Source: Nephromyces sp. MM_2019 (taxonomy: Eukaryota; Apicomplexa; Aconoidasida; Nephromycida). Taken from it: a stretch of 20,451 bases of DNA. Positions 1 through 8,774 of the stretch are shown piece by piece. Each line of letters starts with the position of its first letter. The first letter of the stretch is position 1. The position numbers and the translations under genes are program-made. The DNA lies in the NCBI GenBank assembly GCA_015657535.1, contig JADHZB010000409.1:3815-24265 (forward strand), given 5' to 3'. The notes beneath the pieces were generated by a model. The model was not told the origin of the DNA, did not search any database, and saw only the letters and a list, made by a program, of their open reading frames with translations.

Positions 1-312
1 CGGGGGGTGAACTGTGAGCTTAGGATGGGTGGGAAGGGTTTGGGGAGAAGCAATCGGCTGGGTGGTTAAGACATGCACCTCACCCCCCCGGGTTATGACA
101 ATCAGCGACTCTGGCAGCTCATTGTCGAGTAGCCATATCGGAAACTGCTCAAGCTGGGGGGGCGGGGGGGTGGCTTGGTTTTCCACTGGGGGTATCAGAA
201 TAGCCAGTGCATCTGCTTGGTAAAATGGTGTGTTGGGCTGCTCATGAGAGAGATTCCAAAGCTTCGCAATGCGCGAAAGCTTGAAGGTGAGCTCTTCGCT
301 GGTGTGCTCCAT
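1..312 (-). CDS. SPT16: SPT16, FACT complex large subunit, N-terminal exon (3' end outside window)
   Basis: SPT16 is the large subunit of the FACT histone chaperone, which loosens and rebuilds nucleosomes during transcription and replication in the nucleus. The minus strand from 312 to the left edge is open for 104 codons. It begins MEHTSEELTFKLSRIAKLW, passes a PFYQADALAILIPPVE stretch, and contains FPIWLLDNELPESLIVITRG followed by EVHVLTT. Order and spacing match the N-terminal lobe of the Spt16 aminopeptidase-like domain: a helix, a hydrophobic strand, the W-L-x-x-[YN]-E-[LF] motif, then strands ending at LTS/LTT. A polyproline insert (TPPPPQ) sits between the strands, and the last ~20 visible codons are proline-rich, which is unusual; they could be an insert or intron read-through. 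The ATG directly follows a pyrimidine tract ending CACAG, so an intron may end at the start codon. The rest of this normally ~1000-residue protein lies outside the window. Confidence 0.85.
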   Translation of the reverse strand, partial: MEHTSEELTFKLSRIAKLWNLSHEQPNTPFYQADALAILIPPVENQATPPPPQLEQFPIWLLDNELPESLIVITRGGEVHVLTTQPIASPQTLPTHPKLTVHPP

Positions 313-500
313 CTGTGAGGGGGAGGGGGGAGCGGGGGGGGCGTGGGTAGAACAGGGGATACAGGGGTTAGGAGGGGGAGAGAAAAGGAGAGATGAATAC
401 ACTGGGGGTGGTGGGGACATGAAGATAGGGGTGGTGCTGAGTATGGGAGGAAAGTTGAAGACACTGTGGTTGGTGCACGTGAGAGGGGGATGCAGATACT
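313..500 (-). promoter_or_regulatory. C-rich pyrimidine leader of SPT16
   Basis: On the sense (minus) strand the ~190 bases before the SPT16 ATG are almost all C and T, with C runs of 5-8 close to the start, ending CCCCTCACAG and then ATG. The last bases read as a strong 3' splice acceptor, so this may be the end of a 5'UTR intron. Otherwise it is an unspliced pyrimidine-rich leader or promoter element. The plus strand has G runs dense enough for a G-quadruplex. The same arrangement occurs before DAD1. Confidence 0.45.
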
Positions 501-559
501 GAGGATCGTGGGTTTTTGAAAAAACACACATATGCGATGCATACGAAGAGACGCACATG

Positions 560-1110
560 CAAAAAGCTTTTTCAACTTAAAAACACACACCCATAAATCC
601 AACGCAGCATAGAGATCATCCCTGTGTTTAAGTACATATTGAATGGAAACCACAGTCTTCAAAATCTGAATCTTTCTTGTTATGCATAACCCACACATGG
701 ACAATACACACAGTGAACATGCCTACAGATAGAGAGCACACACTCCTACAGATAAAACACTTACATACAGGGTTAACACACTTGCAGCAAAAGGCAACAC
801 TCACACACACAGTGACACTAAGAGAGACAACACTCACACACACAGCTAGTACACTTGCTGAAACAGAGGCAAACACTTACACACACAGAGGAAAACACTT
901 ACACACAATGACACAGAGACAACCCTTCTACAGCAAAACACATTCACACACACAATGAGCACACTCACACACAAAGCAAAACTCATTCACACACACATCT
1001 AGCATACTCACACAAACAGCAAAACCCGCTCAAACATACATCTGACACACTCAAACATACATCTAACACACTTACACACACAGCAATCACATCCACATAG
1101 AGCTCCTCAT
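560..1110. repeat. CA-rich low-complexity tract
   Basis: The plus strand is dominated by short (CA)n blocks separated by 10-20 base spacers such as AGAGAGACAA and CAGCAAAA, giving a loose ~30-40 base rhythm rather than an exact tandem array. Open frames here are CA/TG artefacts rich in His-Thr or Cys-Val and are not credible proteins. The tract lies upstream of SPT16 and is TG-rich in that gene's sense. Confidence 0.75.
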
Positions 1111-1344
1111 CCCACCACTTACTGTTCTGGAAAAACGGCAGAAACTACTTTTTACAAAAAAGCTAGACAGCTACAAGCAAAGCCATCCGGTCTTTAAAGA
1201 CAGCCTGAATGCTATGTAAATAACCTCCACACACACACATACAAAACACCAAGATGAAAGAGAAAGAAGGAAGTGAAAAGAGGAGAGCGGAGTGTATCCT
1301 TAGGTTAGCACCAAGAAGAGTCAGCAGCAAGAAGAAAATATTCC
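1111..1344. other. Unassigned, purine-rich segment
   Basis: No gene is recognised. The plus strand at 1254-1345 is purine-rich and open (starts MKEKEGSEKRRAE), followed by a GTAGGG that could act as a donor because HIR exon 1 ends at the same hexamer. The minus strand has a CATTCAG acceptor-like site followed by AVFKDRMALLVAV and a stop near 1162-1203. Neither is supported by a family match. Confidence 0.3.
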
Positions 1345-1545
1345 AGAGTAGGGCTTGTGTGTTTGTTGCTGTGTGTGCGCCAAGTTTGTATGTTTGTCTT
1401 TGTGTGTGCGTTTGTTTGTTTTTTGATTTTGTGTTTCCGTGTTTGTCTTGGTGTGTGTGTTTCTCTTTCTTCTTGTGGGTGTGTGTGTGTGTTTGTCTTT
1501 CTCTTTGTGTGTCGGTTTGCCTTTTTGCGCTTTTTTTTTTGCTTT
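1345..1545. repeat. TG-rich low-complexity tract
   Basis: The plus strand is GTGTGT and TTTGTTTG dominated, the complement of the CA tract at 560-1110. The 100-residue plus frame through it is Cys/Val/Phe only and is rejected as coding. It ends with a run of T and a short (CA)n at 1560-1572. Confidence 0.75.
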
Positions 1546-2690
1546 TCTCTGTGTAGACACATACACACACACCAGCAAGCAGAATTTGTGTGTGCAAATT
1601 ATAAAAGGCTTGTTGCCAATGACTAAAGATGTTAATCGTGTTATCTAACCGGGAACACGATGTTGAAGGTGTAAAAAGTGTTGATTTTTTGAAGAATTTT
1701 AAGGGTATGATGAGGTGAAGTGGGTGAGCTTCGATACAGGAGACAATTTGAAGGTGAAAGCGAGCAAAAGCTCAAGAATGAGTGTAGGAGGAAGCAGCAA
1801 GCTCGGCGCATCTGTAGGTGTTTGCAGCAAGGCGAAAGTCGGGAGCGGAGGGTAGAGATCTCTGGAAAAATACAGGGTATGTGTGTAATTTGTCTGTTGA
1901 TGTGTGTGTGGAATTTGCCCCTTGTGGTGTGTGTGTGTAATTTGTCCGTTAGTGTGTGTAATTTGTCTGTTGATGTGTGTGTGTGGAAGCCGTCTATCGT
2001 GTGTGTGCGGAATTGATGCTTCCATGTGTGGGGGATGCGTCTTGGTTGGTAGGAGTGCGTGTGTGTGGCTGTATGCGGGGTGTCTTGGTTGTGTGTGGGT
2101 CTGGATGTGGGTAGAGGTAGGCGCAAATGTGGATATGCGTAAATGGGATTGTGTAACTGCGTGTGTGCGCTGATGTGTTTATTTCGATGTGCGTACGCAT
2201 GTTCTTGCCGTCACTTTTTAGACGATGAACTTGTGTGTGTGAGTTCAAAATCCGCTGCTATATTATGCGATCAATTTAAAACAGCTAAAAAGCTCAGTAC
2301 TACATGTGTGTGTAGTTTCTGCCGTTCGATTTATACGCAAAAATTGTATTTCACACACAATTCTGCACAGTATGGAGCTTTGTGTGCGTAAATTGATGTT
2401 CTCCGTAGATGACACCTAAGTAACACAAGGATCGTAAGTTTAGTGTGCAGCATTAATGATGGGTGTTAGACTTGTGTGCACCACCTGAATGAGGATATCT
2501 CCAACAATCAAAATTGTAGTTCATGTAACTTCTGGCATGTGCGCAAAACAGTGCTTGCTATGTATTTGAGCGTAGGATTTAGCACTAAGTTGTGTGTGCA
2601 GCAGCTTTCTACATCCCCGCTCCTATATTTTCGCCTTTACTCATTATATCGATGATGAGCAAGCTTGAGGATGATCGAGAGATTGCTTCT
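1546..2690. other. Unassigned; TG-rich from 1870 to 2400
   Basis: No gene is recognised. At 1720-1878 the plus strand is open with charged composition (QKLKNECRRKQQARR) and stops at a GTATGTGTGT that looks like a donor followed by TG-rich, intron-like sequence. A second plus frame over the same bases is also open and protein-like (begins GYDEVKWVSFDTGDN). From 1870 to 2400 the sequence is TG-rich; 2400-2690 shows nothing. Confidence 0.3.
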
Positions 2691-2694
2691 TCAA

Positions 2695-2930
2695 GGAATG
2701 TAGGATAGCTACTTTCGCTTTAAACACTGCTATATCTATCTCTTGCTATAGCAGTAGAGCTAGAGTTGCTTCTTCTAATTTAACTATCGCTATACTTACT
2801 TCTTCTAATAAGCCACCAGCACTATCTCTGCTTCTTGAGCTATCGCTATCTCTGCTTCTTGAACTAAGGCTATAGCTACCTCTAATTTAACTAAGTCCAC
2901 TGCGACTTCTGCTTGCTCTTTCATCAATCA
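2695..2930. repeat. Degenerate 24-bp minisatellite
   Basis: Near-copies of a 24-base unit, clearest at 2820-2880 where CTATCTCTGCTTCTTGA recurs 24 bases apart, decay outward into GCTATAGCTACCTCTAATT-type variants. On the minus strand the best part is open from an ATG at 2924 to a stop at 2805 (39 residues) and encodes an octad repeat of type (V/A)QEAEIAI. No family match is recognised. Confidence 0.6.
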
Positions 2931-4820
2931 ACACACCCTCTTAATTGTGGTAGCGGCCTTTCCCTACTTTCATCACTTACTCCTGTGGATCTTTAGCATG
3001 CCCTTGGCCTTCGTATATGAAACTTACGAAACCTCCTAATCACTTGATTTAGGACGCTTCCTCTTGTCTCACTTTTCATCACTAAAGCTGCAGATTTCGT
3101 CGTGTGCAAAATCATGCGGAGATAGGGTGTTCGAAAGGCTTGATTAGCCCCCATATTTAAACGATACAGCTAGATATAGAAAAAGGGAGAGCCCCTTCCT
3201 TCGGTGAATGAATGCTTTTTTTCATCAAAAGCTATTTATGTATACACATGTATATAAAGAGCATAAATTCTACCATTAATAATTCTTTTTAAAAAAAGAG
3301 AAATTCTATGCTAGTTTTATACTTTAATCTTGCGCTGTCTTGTTGGACTTATCTTTCACTGTCTACGCTGTCTTCTCTTGTGTTTTACGCGGGTCTCTAA
3401 TTTCTTTTACATACATGATCCTCTGTTTATTTAGTAAAATACCACTCACCATGCAAAGCAAGCCCAGAAGCTCTTTCTATCTACTTCGCCTTGATTTTCC
3501 CGTGTGTAATGTGTAAAAAAAGTGTGCCCGCACGAAATGTGTCACTCTTTATGTCTTTTTGTTGAATATCTCGCTGATTTGCTATATGTGCTCTCCTATT
3601 TCCAGCTTGACTCTCCAATTCACGTTTTCCCTTTGTAGTTATTCAAAGCCCCCTCTCGCTAAAACTACTTGGAATGAGGTTGGAAAAGGAAAAAGGTCCA
3701 TTTTTGCTTTATATAGCAAGCGAGAAACCTTTAGGAGAGGAGTAGGGAGGAGGTGGTCTCTCTTTAAGAGGACAAAACGCCTTTAGAAAAAAAGTAGCTA
3801 CAATGTCTCTCCCTCTTCCAGGGAGCACGCAGCCTTTACAAGAAGAACAGCTACAAAGCCTATTCGCCTGCATTGCGATTTTTTTCATAAAATTTAGCCC
3901 TTTCTGTAAACCTTAAACTGTAAGTATGTGCCATAACCCCGATAAGCTATTTACTGTGAAGTAATTCTCATTCACATCTGCTGAGAATTACCAGTGTGTT
4001 TGCTTCTACTTACAGTTGAAGTTCTTTGAGCCGCAGAAACACCTTGTAGCCCTTTTCATGTCAAATGTCATGCTTAGAGCAATCACATCCGAAATCTATA
4101 ATAAACTTAAAGGTGGAAACGACAACATCCCCTCCTCCACCTGCCAGCATTAGCAAAATACGTAGTGACAGTGAGAATAAAGACAAGTCTCACACAACGC
4201 AGGAAGAAGCGAGAAAAATAACCAATGTAAATATCTAGGTAGATTTTACTTTCCAATTAGAAGAAGCAATGGAAACTTAGAAATGATAACAATTTGGAGA
4301 ATAGAATAGACTATCCTCATCATAAAAATCTTTTTCGCCGCATTGTCTGTGTAAATCTTGTTTCTCCTTTTTCTGTACATAATAAGTACGATAATCGGTG
4401 GAGTAGGCTGGGTTTTCGGTTGTAAAAAATTCGACACACACTTTTCTCCAAGTAAATTTTCTACGTTATAGAGTGCTAGAAGGTAGTTTCTATGCAGCAT
4501 TTGCTTGGAAACCCAAGTTATTTACAAGAAGAGGAAAAACCAAAGATATGGAAAAATACCGCTGTATAAAAGCATAGTCATTAGAGCTGTGGATGCTCTG
4601 AAAAAGTGCCCAAAGACTTGTGTATGACTACTAGTACTTATGCCTTTTGACGCATATAGGGGAAAAGTGTCGTTAGCAGACATTCTATTTTTTCAGAAAC
4701 TACGGAAATCACGTTGCTGACAGTAGAGCTATTTACAGAGGCTAAAAGGTTGGAAGTTACAAAAACACCTTTTATGTTATAGATATTCACCTAGTGCATA
4801 CATATCGCAAAGGGACTCTG
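2931..4820. other. Unassigned intergenic stretch
   Basis: No gene is recognised. A TACTTACAG acceptor on plus at 4015 is followed by an open stretch to a stop at 4153 (LKFFEPQKHLVALFMSNVML...), while the same bases read CTGTAAGT, a donor, on minus. An inverted repeat with 9-base arms and an 11-base loop sits at 3962-3990. A plus frame starting MSLPLPGSTQPLQEEQLQSL at 3802 is open for 37 residues, but no donor was found that joins it to 4016. Confidence 0.3.
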
Positions 4821-4860
4821 AATGCAGCGATTTTGCTTGTTAACTGAGGTCTGTTTGCTG

Positions 4861-5108
4861 GCATACAGCGTTTGCTTATTAGCTAGATTTTGGTTTTTTT
4901 GGCAGGTAAACTGGTGTTTTTAGCAGATAATTTCTGCTTGTTAACTAAAAATATAGCGTTTTGTTAGGTAATCTCGTGTTTAGCAGGTGCTTTTTGCTTA
5001 TTAGCTGGAATCTCAGTTTTTTCATAGGAGCTTTTGTTTTTAGCAGATACTTTCTGCTTCTTAGCTGAAATTATGGTTTTTTCATAGGAACTTCTGTTTT
5101 TAGCAGCA
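4861..5108. repeat. 60-bp tandem repeat at the 3' end of the PhIL1-like gene
   Basis: Four units of exactly 60 bases start at 4861, 4921, 4981 and 5041, and a fifth begins at 5101 and breaks off. Each opens TAGCAG (GCATAC... in the most diverged) and carries TTTCTGCTT(G/A/C)TTA(G/A)CT; the last two share TTTTTTCATAGGA. A shorter, diverged copy precedes at about 4821. The TTA that is the PhIL1 stop codon on minus (5100-5102) lies in the repeat junction. On minus, two units are open in one frame and encode a Lys/Ala-rich 20-residue period. Confidence 0.85.
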
Positions 5109-6249
5109 ACCCATCATGCTCTTCTTTTTTGTTGACGAAATATCATTTGCATTTTTTGAAGTCCCTGATGGACCCCAACCATCCGCTGATCCCGCATCCT
5201 TTGCAGAATCAGCCTTCAGCTTCAGGCTGGGAGCTGTAGTCACCCCACCCCAGATATTTCCCTTGTCGTCGTAACCTAGGCCATACTGAGTCTGCAGTGA
5301 TAAAAAAAGGCACGGCATGGAAAGCAAGAGGGCAAGAGAGAATCCATGAGTGTAGTAAACGAGATGAGAGGCTTGAGAGAAAATGAAGAGCGTAGGGGAA
5401 ATAAGAAAAGGTATTCAATCTGAGATTTTTTGACATATTCACGGCTAGTGAGTCCGCTTACTTCGGGGGTGTTCTCTGAACCAGTGATCTGTTGCAAGTA
5501 TATTAAAATGCAGCATTTCCCCCCTGTATCAGCGTTAAATAACTCAGCCAATAATACTTTCTACTCATATAAACTTAGTAGTTACAACTATCAAGCTAAA
5601 AAGGCTTCAAATATTCTATTTGCAGCTGCATCTCTTTTGGCCCGCTTCCGTATGTTAACTACGTACTAAAGCAATTCATATCTCTCTTGAAAATCTTACT
5701 CCTATTATATTATAGTGAGAACCTTCCAAGTAGCGTAACTTGCATTGACACCTGCAATAGCTACCTTATAAACAAAAATACAGCCCACATCTCGTCTCGT
5801 GTGTAAAGCATTTACAAGTCAAAATGCCTTTTCCGCTACCACAACTCCACCGCCACAGTTTCTTTATCACAAGTCAATCGCTGCTCTTTTTCTGTATCAA
5901 GATTGCACACACGTGTGTGTGCATGCAGTTACTGGCACAAATAAACGCCCTTTACTTACCGTAAGTATATAGTCATAATTCGTACGTATACTATCGTACA
6001 TAGCGGCTGCTAGCAATCCGTTGAAGTCTGGAGGACCTGTGCCTTCTTCACACACAGAGGCTGAAGCAAATCTTTGCGTTTTACCAGGCTTTATCCCCTT
6101 TGAATAGCCACTGTCAACACTCATCATGTCATCTTGAGAACCGAACATGGAATTGGCGTCATAGTTTTCATTAGCTCTCTCTATAGCTTTTTTGTCGAAA
6201 GCGTACGACCAGACGACTGGAGAAGTTTTCTGCTCCACCCAGGGAATCA
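5100..6249 (-). CDS. PhIL1-like inner-membrane-complex/apical protein (5' end unresolved)
   Basis: PhIL1 (photosensitized INA-labelled protein 1) is a small apicomplexan cytoskeletal protein concentrated at the apical end of the inner membrane complex. Exon 6249-5960 follows a TCCTCAG acceptor and reads IPWVEQKTSPVVWSYAFDKK, then ANENYD, GKTQRFAS, GPPDFNG and AAMYDSIRTNYDYILT, ending at a GTAAGT donor. After a 668-base intron, exon 5291-5100 follows CACTGCAG and reads TQYGLGYDDKGNIWGG, DGWGPSG and a final KKKSMMGCC. Both joins are phase 0 and restore the continuous family motif YDYILT-TQYGLG. The upstream exon donates one base to codon xTG. A possible first exon is 6339-6315 (MRTIPSLC, weak GTGTAA donor), giving 168 residues, close to the ~165 I recall for Toxoplasma. 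Alternatively a frame ending HADYPITLL with the GTAAGT at 6312 joins from further upstream. The C-terminal Gly-Cys-Cys could be lipidated. The family assignment is from memory of motifs. Confidence 0.65.
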
Positions 6250-6339
6250 CTGAGGAGCAAAACCAGTACCGGGAAGGGCATTAAAGGGGTTTGTAAAAAA
6301 GGTTACACTTACACAGCAGAGTGATGGGATAGTCCGCAT

Positions 6340-7249
6340 GAAATCCTCATGTTAAGTTACCTTTGCAAATACATGTGAGCATCCATGATAAAAACTTGAA
6401 AAAATCCTTTTTATTACCTTTTCACCATACTAGCAGTATTAGAAGAAACATATCAAAAAACCAAACTTTATAAATCATGTGTACGTAGATTTTAAATAAG
6501 ACTTCTAAAGAACAAGCGTTAGAAATGGGATCTAATATTTTTTATTTTTTTGCCAATTTTTCTCCGTCTTTTGAAATTCAAATGCTCGTAAAATTTGTTC
6601 GCGTGTGACAACTTCTGAATGCATATATAGACAGTCTTTTTGTGGGGAGGCTGGAGTTAAGTCGGCTGCTGCGACAGACAATGCGATAAAAGCATATACA
6701 TCATATAATTGTTATTTATACTCCATTACTTGCTTGATTTTTTGAAAATTCTTTCATGTAACACTGATTCTCATAGCGCATGCTCACGAGGAGTCTCTAG
6801 TACAATCGCGATGCTGATAGTACGCTTTATTCTAAGATTTTCCTCCAAAAGGGGATATGTAGAGCAGGCGATAAGTAATATACTGTGAAAGAGTGAAATA
6901 ATCGTCTGCTCAGTAACCTTGGGTACTTCACGCGTGCACTTTTCCTATGAAGAAAGCAGGCAGCAAATATCTTTCGCTGAACTTCTATTTTCATGAACAA
7001 GTCTACAATCGCCGAGATATGGGAGTATATGAATTTTAGATAGTTCCAATATACTAGTCCGATTTAGACCTTTGCCATTAGAATGGGAAATTATATACTT
7101 TCAACGCATGCGCTGCCTAAGAGGCGTGCAAACTATGAGTCGCTGCATTTCAGAATTTTTTTCAATGTATATTCGTTACACGTTATGCTAGGGTCTAATT
7201 ATCCAGCACTTAGCCTTTTTCAACCTAAAAAGTATTGCACTGTCGCACT
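6340..7249. other. Unassigned stretch upstream of the PhIL1-like gene
   Basis: No gene, repeat array or RNA is recognised. The sequence is AT-rich with frequent stops in all frames. It should contain the promoter of the minus-strand PhIL1-like gene and possibly a first exon. On minus near 6360-6386, MDAHMYLQ is followed by a good AAG-GTAACT donor, but no in-phase continuation was found. Confidence 0.4.
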
Positions 7250-7307
7250 CAGTAAATTCCTACCTATTAATAAAAAAGCTTTTTTATTAATAGGTAGGAA
7301 TTTACTG
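7250..7307. repeat. Perfect 58-bp palindrome
   Basis: Two 29-base arms meet with no loop at AAAAAAG|CTTTTTT. The left arm begins CAGTAAATTCCTACC and the right arm ends GGTAGGAATTTACTG, with no mismatch. The symmetry ends abruptly at 7249/7308. It could be a fold-back element, a relic of a terminal-inverted-repeat transposon with its interior deleted, or a hairpin artefact of assembly. The 119-residue plus frame running through it (7083-7442) has no family resemblance and is not called. Confidence 0.95.
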
Positions 7308-8774
7308 GTAATGTTCAACTTTCTCCCTCAAAAAACGAATATCCGGATGAAAAAGCGTGTGATTATGCAAAATTCTCAACATTTTATGCTGAATCACGTA
7401 GCATGTGGTCTCGTGAAGAGTAAGTCCACACACCAAGTGTAAGGAATAACGTGAAAACTATTATACTTTGCCTACATCGTCCAGCTGCATGAGGCGTCGA
7501 CTTCAAAGTTACAGTACAAAGCACAATGAAAAACGCCACATGAACTGTTGCTTCCACTTATTTGCACGCAAATTACCTTTTATACTCAAAAAACATGATT
7601 TCAGCGTAATTTATGTGCAAAGCGCTAAATATGATGCTTTTCAAAGCTTGATAAGCAGCTAACGGCTATAAATATATGTGATAGCTTTAGCATTATCTAG
7701 CATACACACAGTCATGATGATTCCTCGAGACACTGTGCTGCTAAACCAGCATAAAACGTGATATCGTATGATTTCACACAAAGAATATTTACCGATATTT
7801 ACTGATAGTAACTACTAGTCGAAGTAGCACGACTTAAAACTATCACACAGTGTAAGTGCAGGAGAAGGAGAGGAGGGAGAGGGAGGCAAATGAGAAAAAT
7901 CAGCAAAAGAAGAAGAAAATGGAGAAAACGAAGAAAGAGACAAAGGAGAATAAGTAGACAAAGAGTATCTTTACTAAGTAAAGACGCTTCATCAGCAAAA
8001 TCCTTTTTTTTTTATTCCGTCCCAATTTTAACTTTAAAAAAGGAAATCATGTGGGCCCACCCATCACTTACTCTTAGAATGTGTTTTAATAGCCGTTTTA
8101 ATAGCCGTCTTTTCCTCCCTTTTGTAAGGGATTATCTGAAAGGCACTTCTTTTTATGTGCGTTATCCACCTAATACGTGGTCCCTCTCAACTACCTAGAA
8201 GGAAAAAAATTGACATAGATGAGAGTATTCTCCTAGAAAGGATGCGTAACTAAGAGATGGTAACTTTCTAGCCTCTAGGTTTGGCGTATATATATGCAGT
8301 GGCTGGAATCAGGTTTTTTTTTGCTAAGTTGCCTGGGAGGCGTTTTCTCTGCTGTGACTACATAAAATATGCCTGCCCTCTCAACCTGTAATTCTTTCTG
8401 GTGAGAGCGCTTGAGAATTCGTTCCTGTTTAGTTAGTCGGCTTGAACTAATTACGTATATATATACGCTTAAAATGCTCAGTATCGTGGTTACTGTTCAC
8501 CGCTTCGGTTCCTAAGTAGAATCAGTGCTAGCATGGGATGTAACCTTTAACTGCTGTAAACAGGTATATGAGCACCCGAGGTTTCCTTCCAGGGGAATAG
8601 TTGTTAGGGCTGCATTAGAGTGAACAGATTTAAGACTAGGATTTATTCCGACTCGAAAAAAGTATCGATAAAAAAGTGCTTATAAACCATTGAGAGGACA
8701 TGGTTGGTTTCTTATGAGTTGGTTGTATTTCTTTTTAACGTTGTGTGTATGCCTCACTGTGGAAACCCGTGAGC
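7308..8774. other. Unassigned; polypurine tract at 7860-7950
   Basis: No gene is recognised. At 7860-7950 the plus strand is almost all A and G. After a GTGCAG at 7861 one frame reads EKERREREANEKNQQ and on to a stop at 7957, which resembles a charged coiled-coil tail. However, purine tracts give Glu/Lys/Arg strings by default and there is no pyrimidine tract before the AG. Nothing is seen from 7960 to 8774. Confidence 0.3.

Noticed and set aside
195..704. 169-codon minus frame overlapping SPT16
   Set aside because: It overlaps the SPT16 exon in another frame and continues through the pyrimidine-rich leader and CA tract. Its Pro/Ser/Cys-rich content follows from base bias.
700..1110. CRISPR-like or telomeric array
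   Set aside because: Units are neither constant in sequence nor evenly spaced, and no telomeric motif is iterated. It is a CA microsatellite region in a eukaryotic context.
1163..1597. 144-codon minus frame, with antisense plus frames of 85-100 codons
   Set aside because: Most of it translates TG/CA repeat into Thr-His or Cys-Val strings; the same bases are open in several frames on both strands.
5902..5926. CACACACGTGTGTG palindrome in the PhIL1 intron
   Set aside because: It is a short junction of CA and TG runs with imperfect arms, expected in a CA/TG-rich genome.
7083..7442. 119-codon plus frame
   Set aside because: It runs straight through the perfect palindrome, has no recognisable motif and lacks splice or codon support.
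7862..7957. Terminal exon encoding a charged coiled-coil tail (EKERREREANEKNQQ...)
   Set aside because: Purine tracts give Glu/Lys/Arg strings in any frame. There is no pyrimidine tract before the AG and no upstream exon was found.
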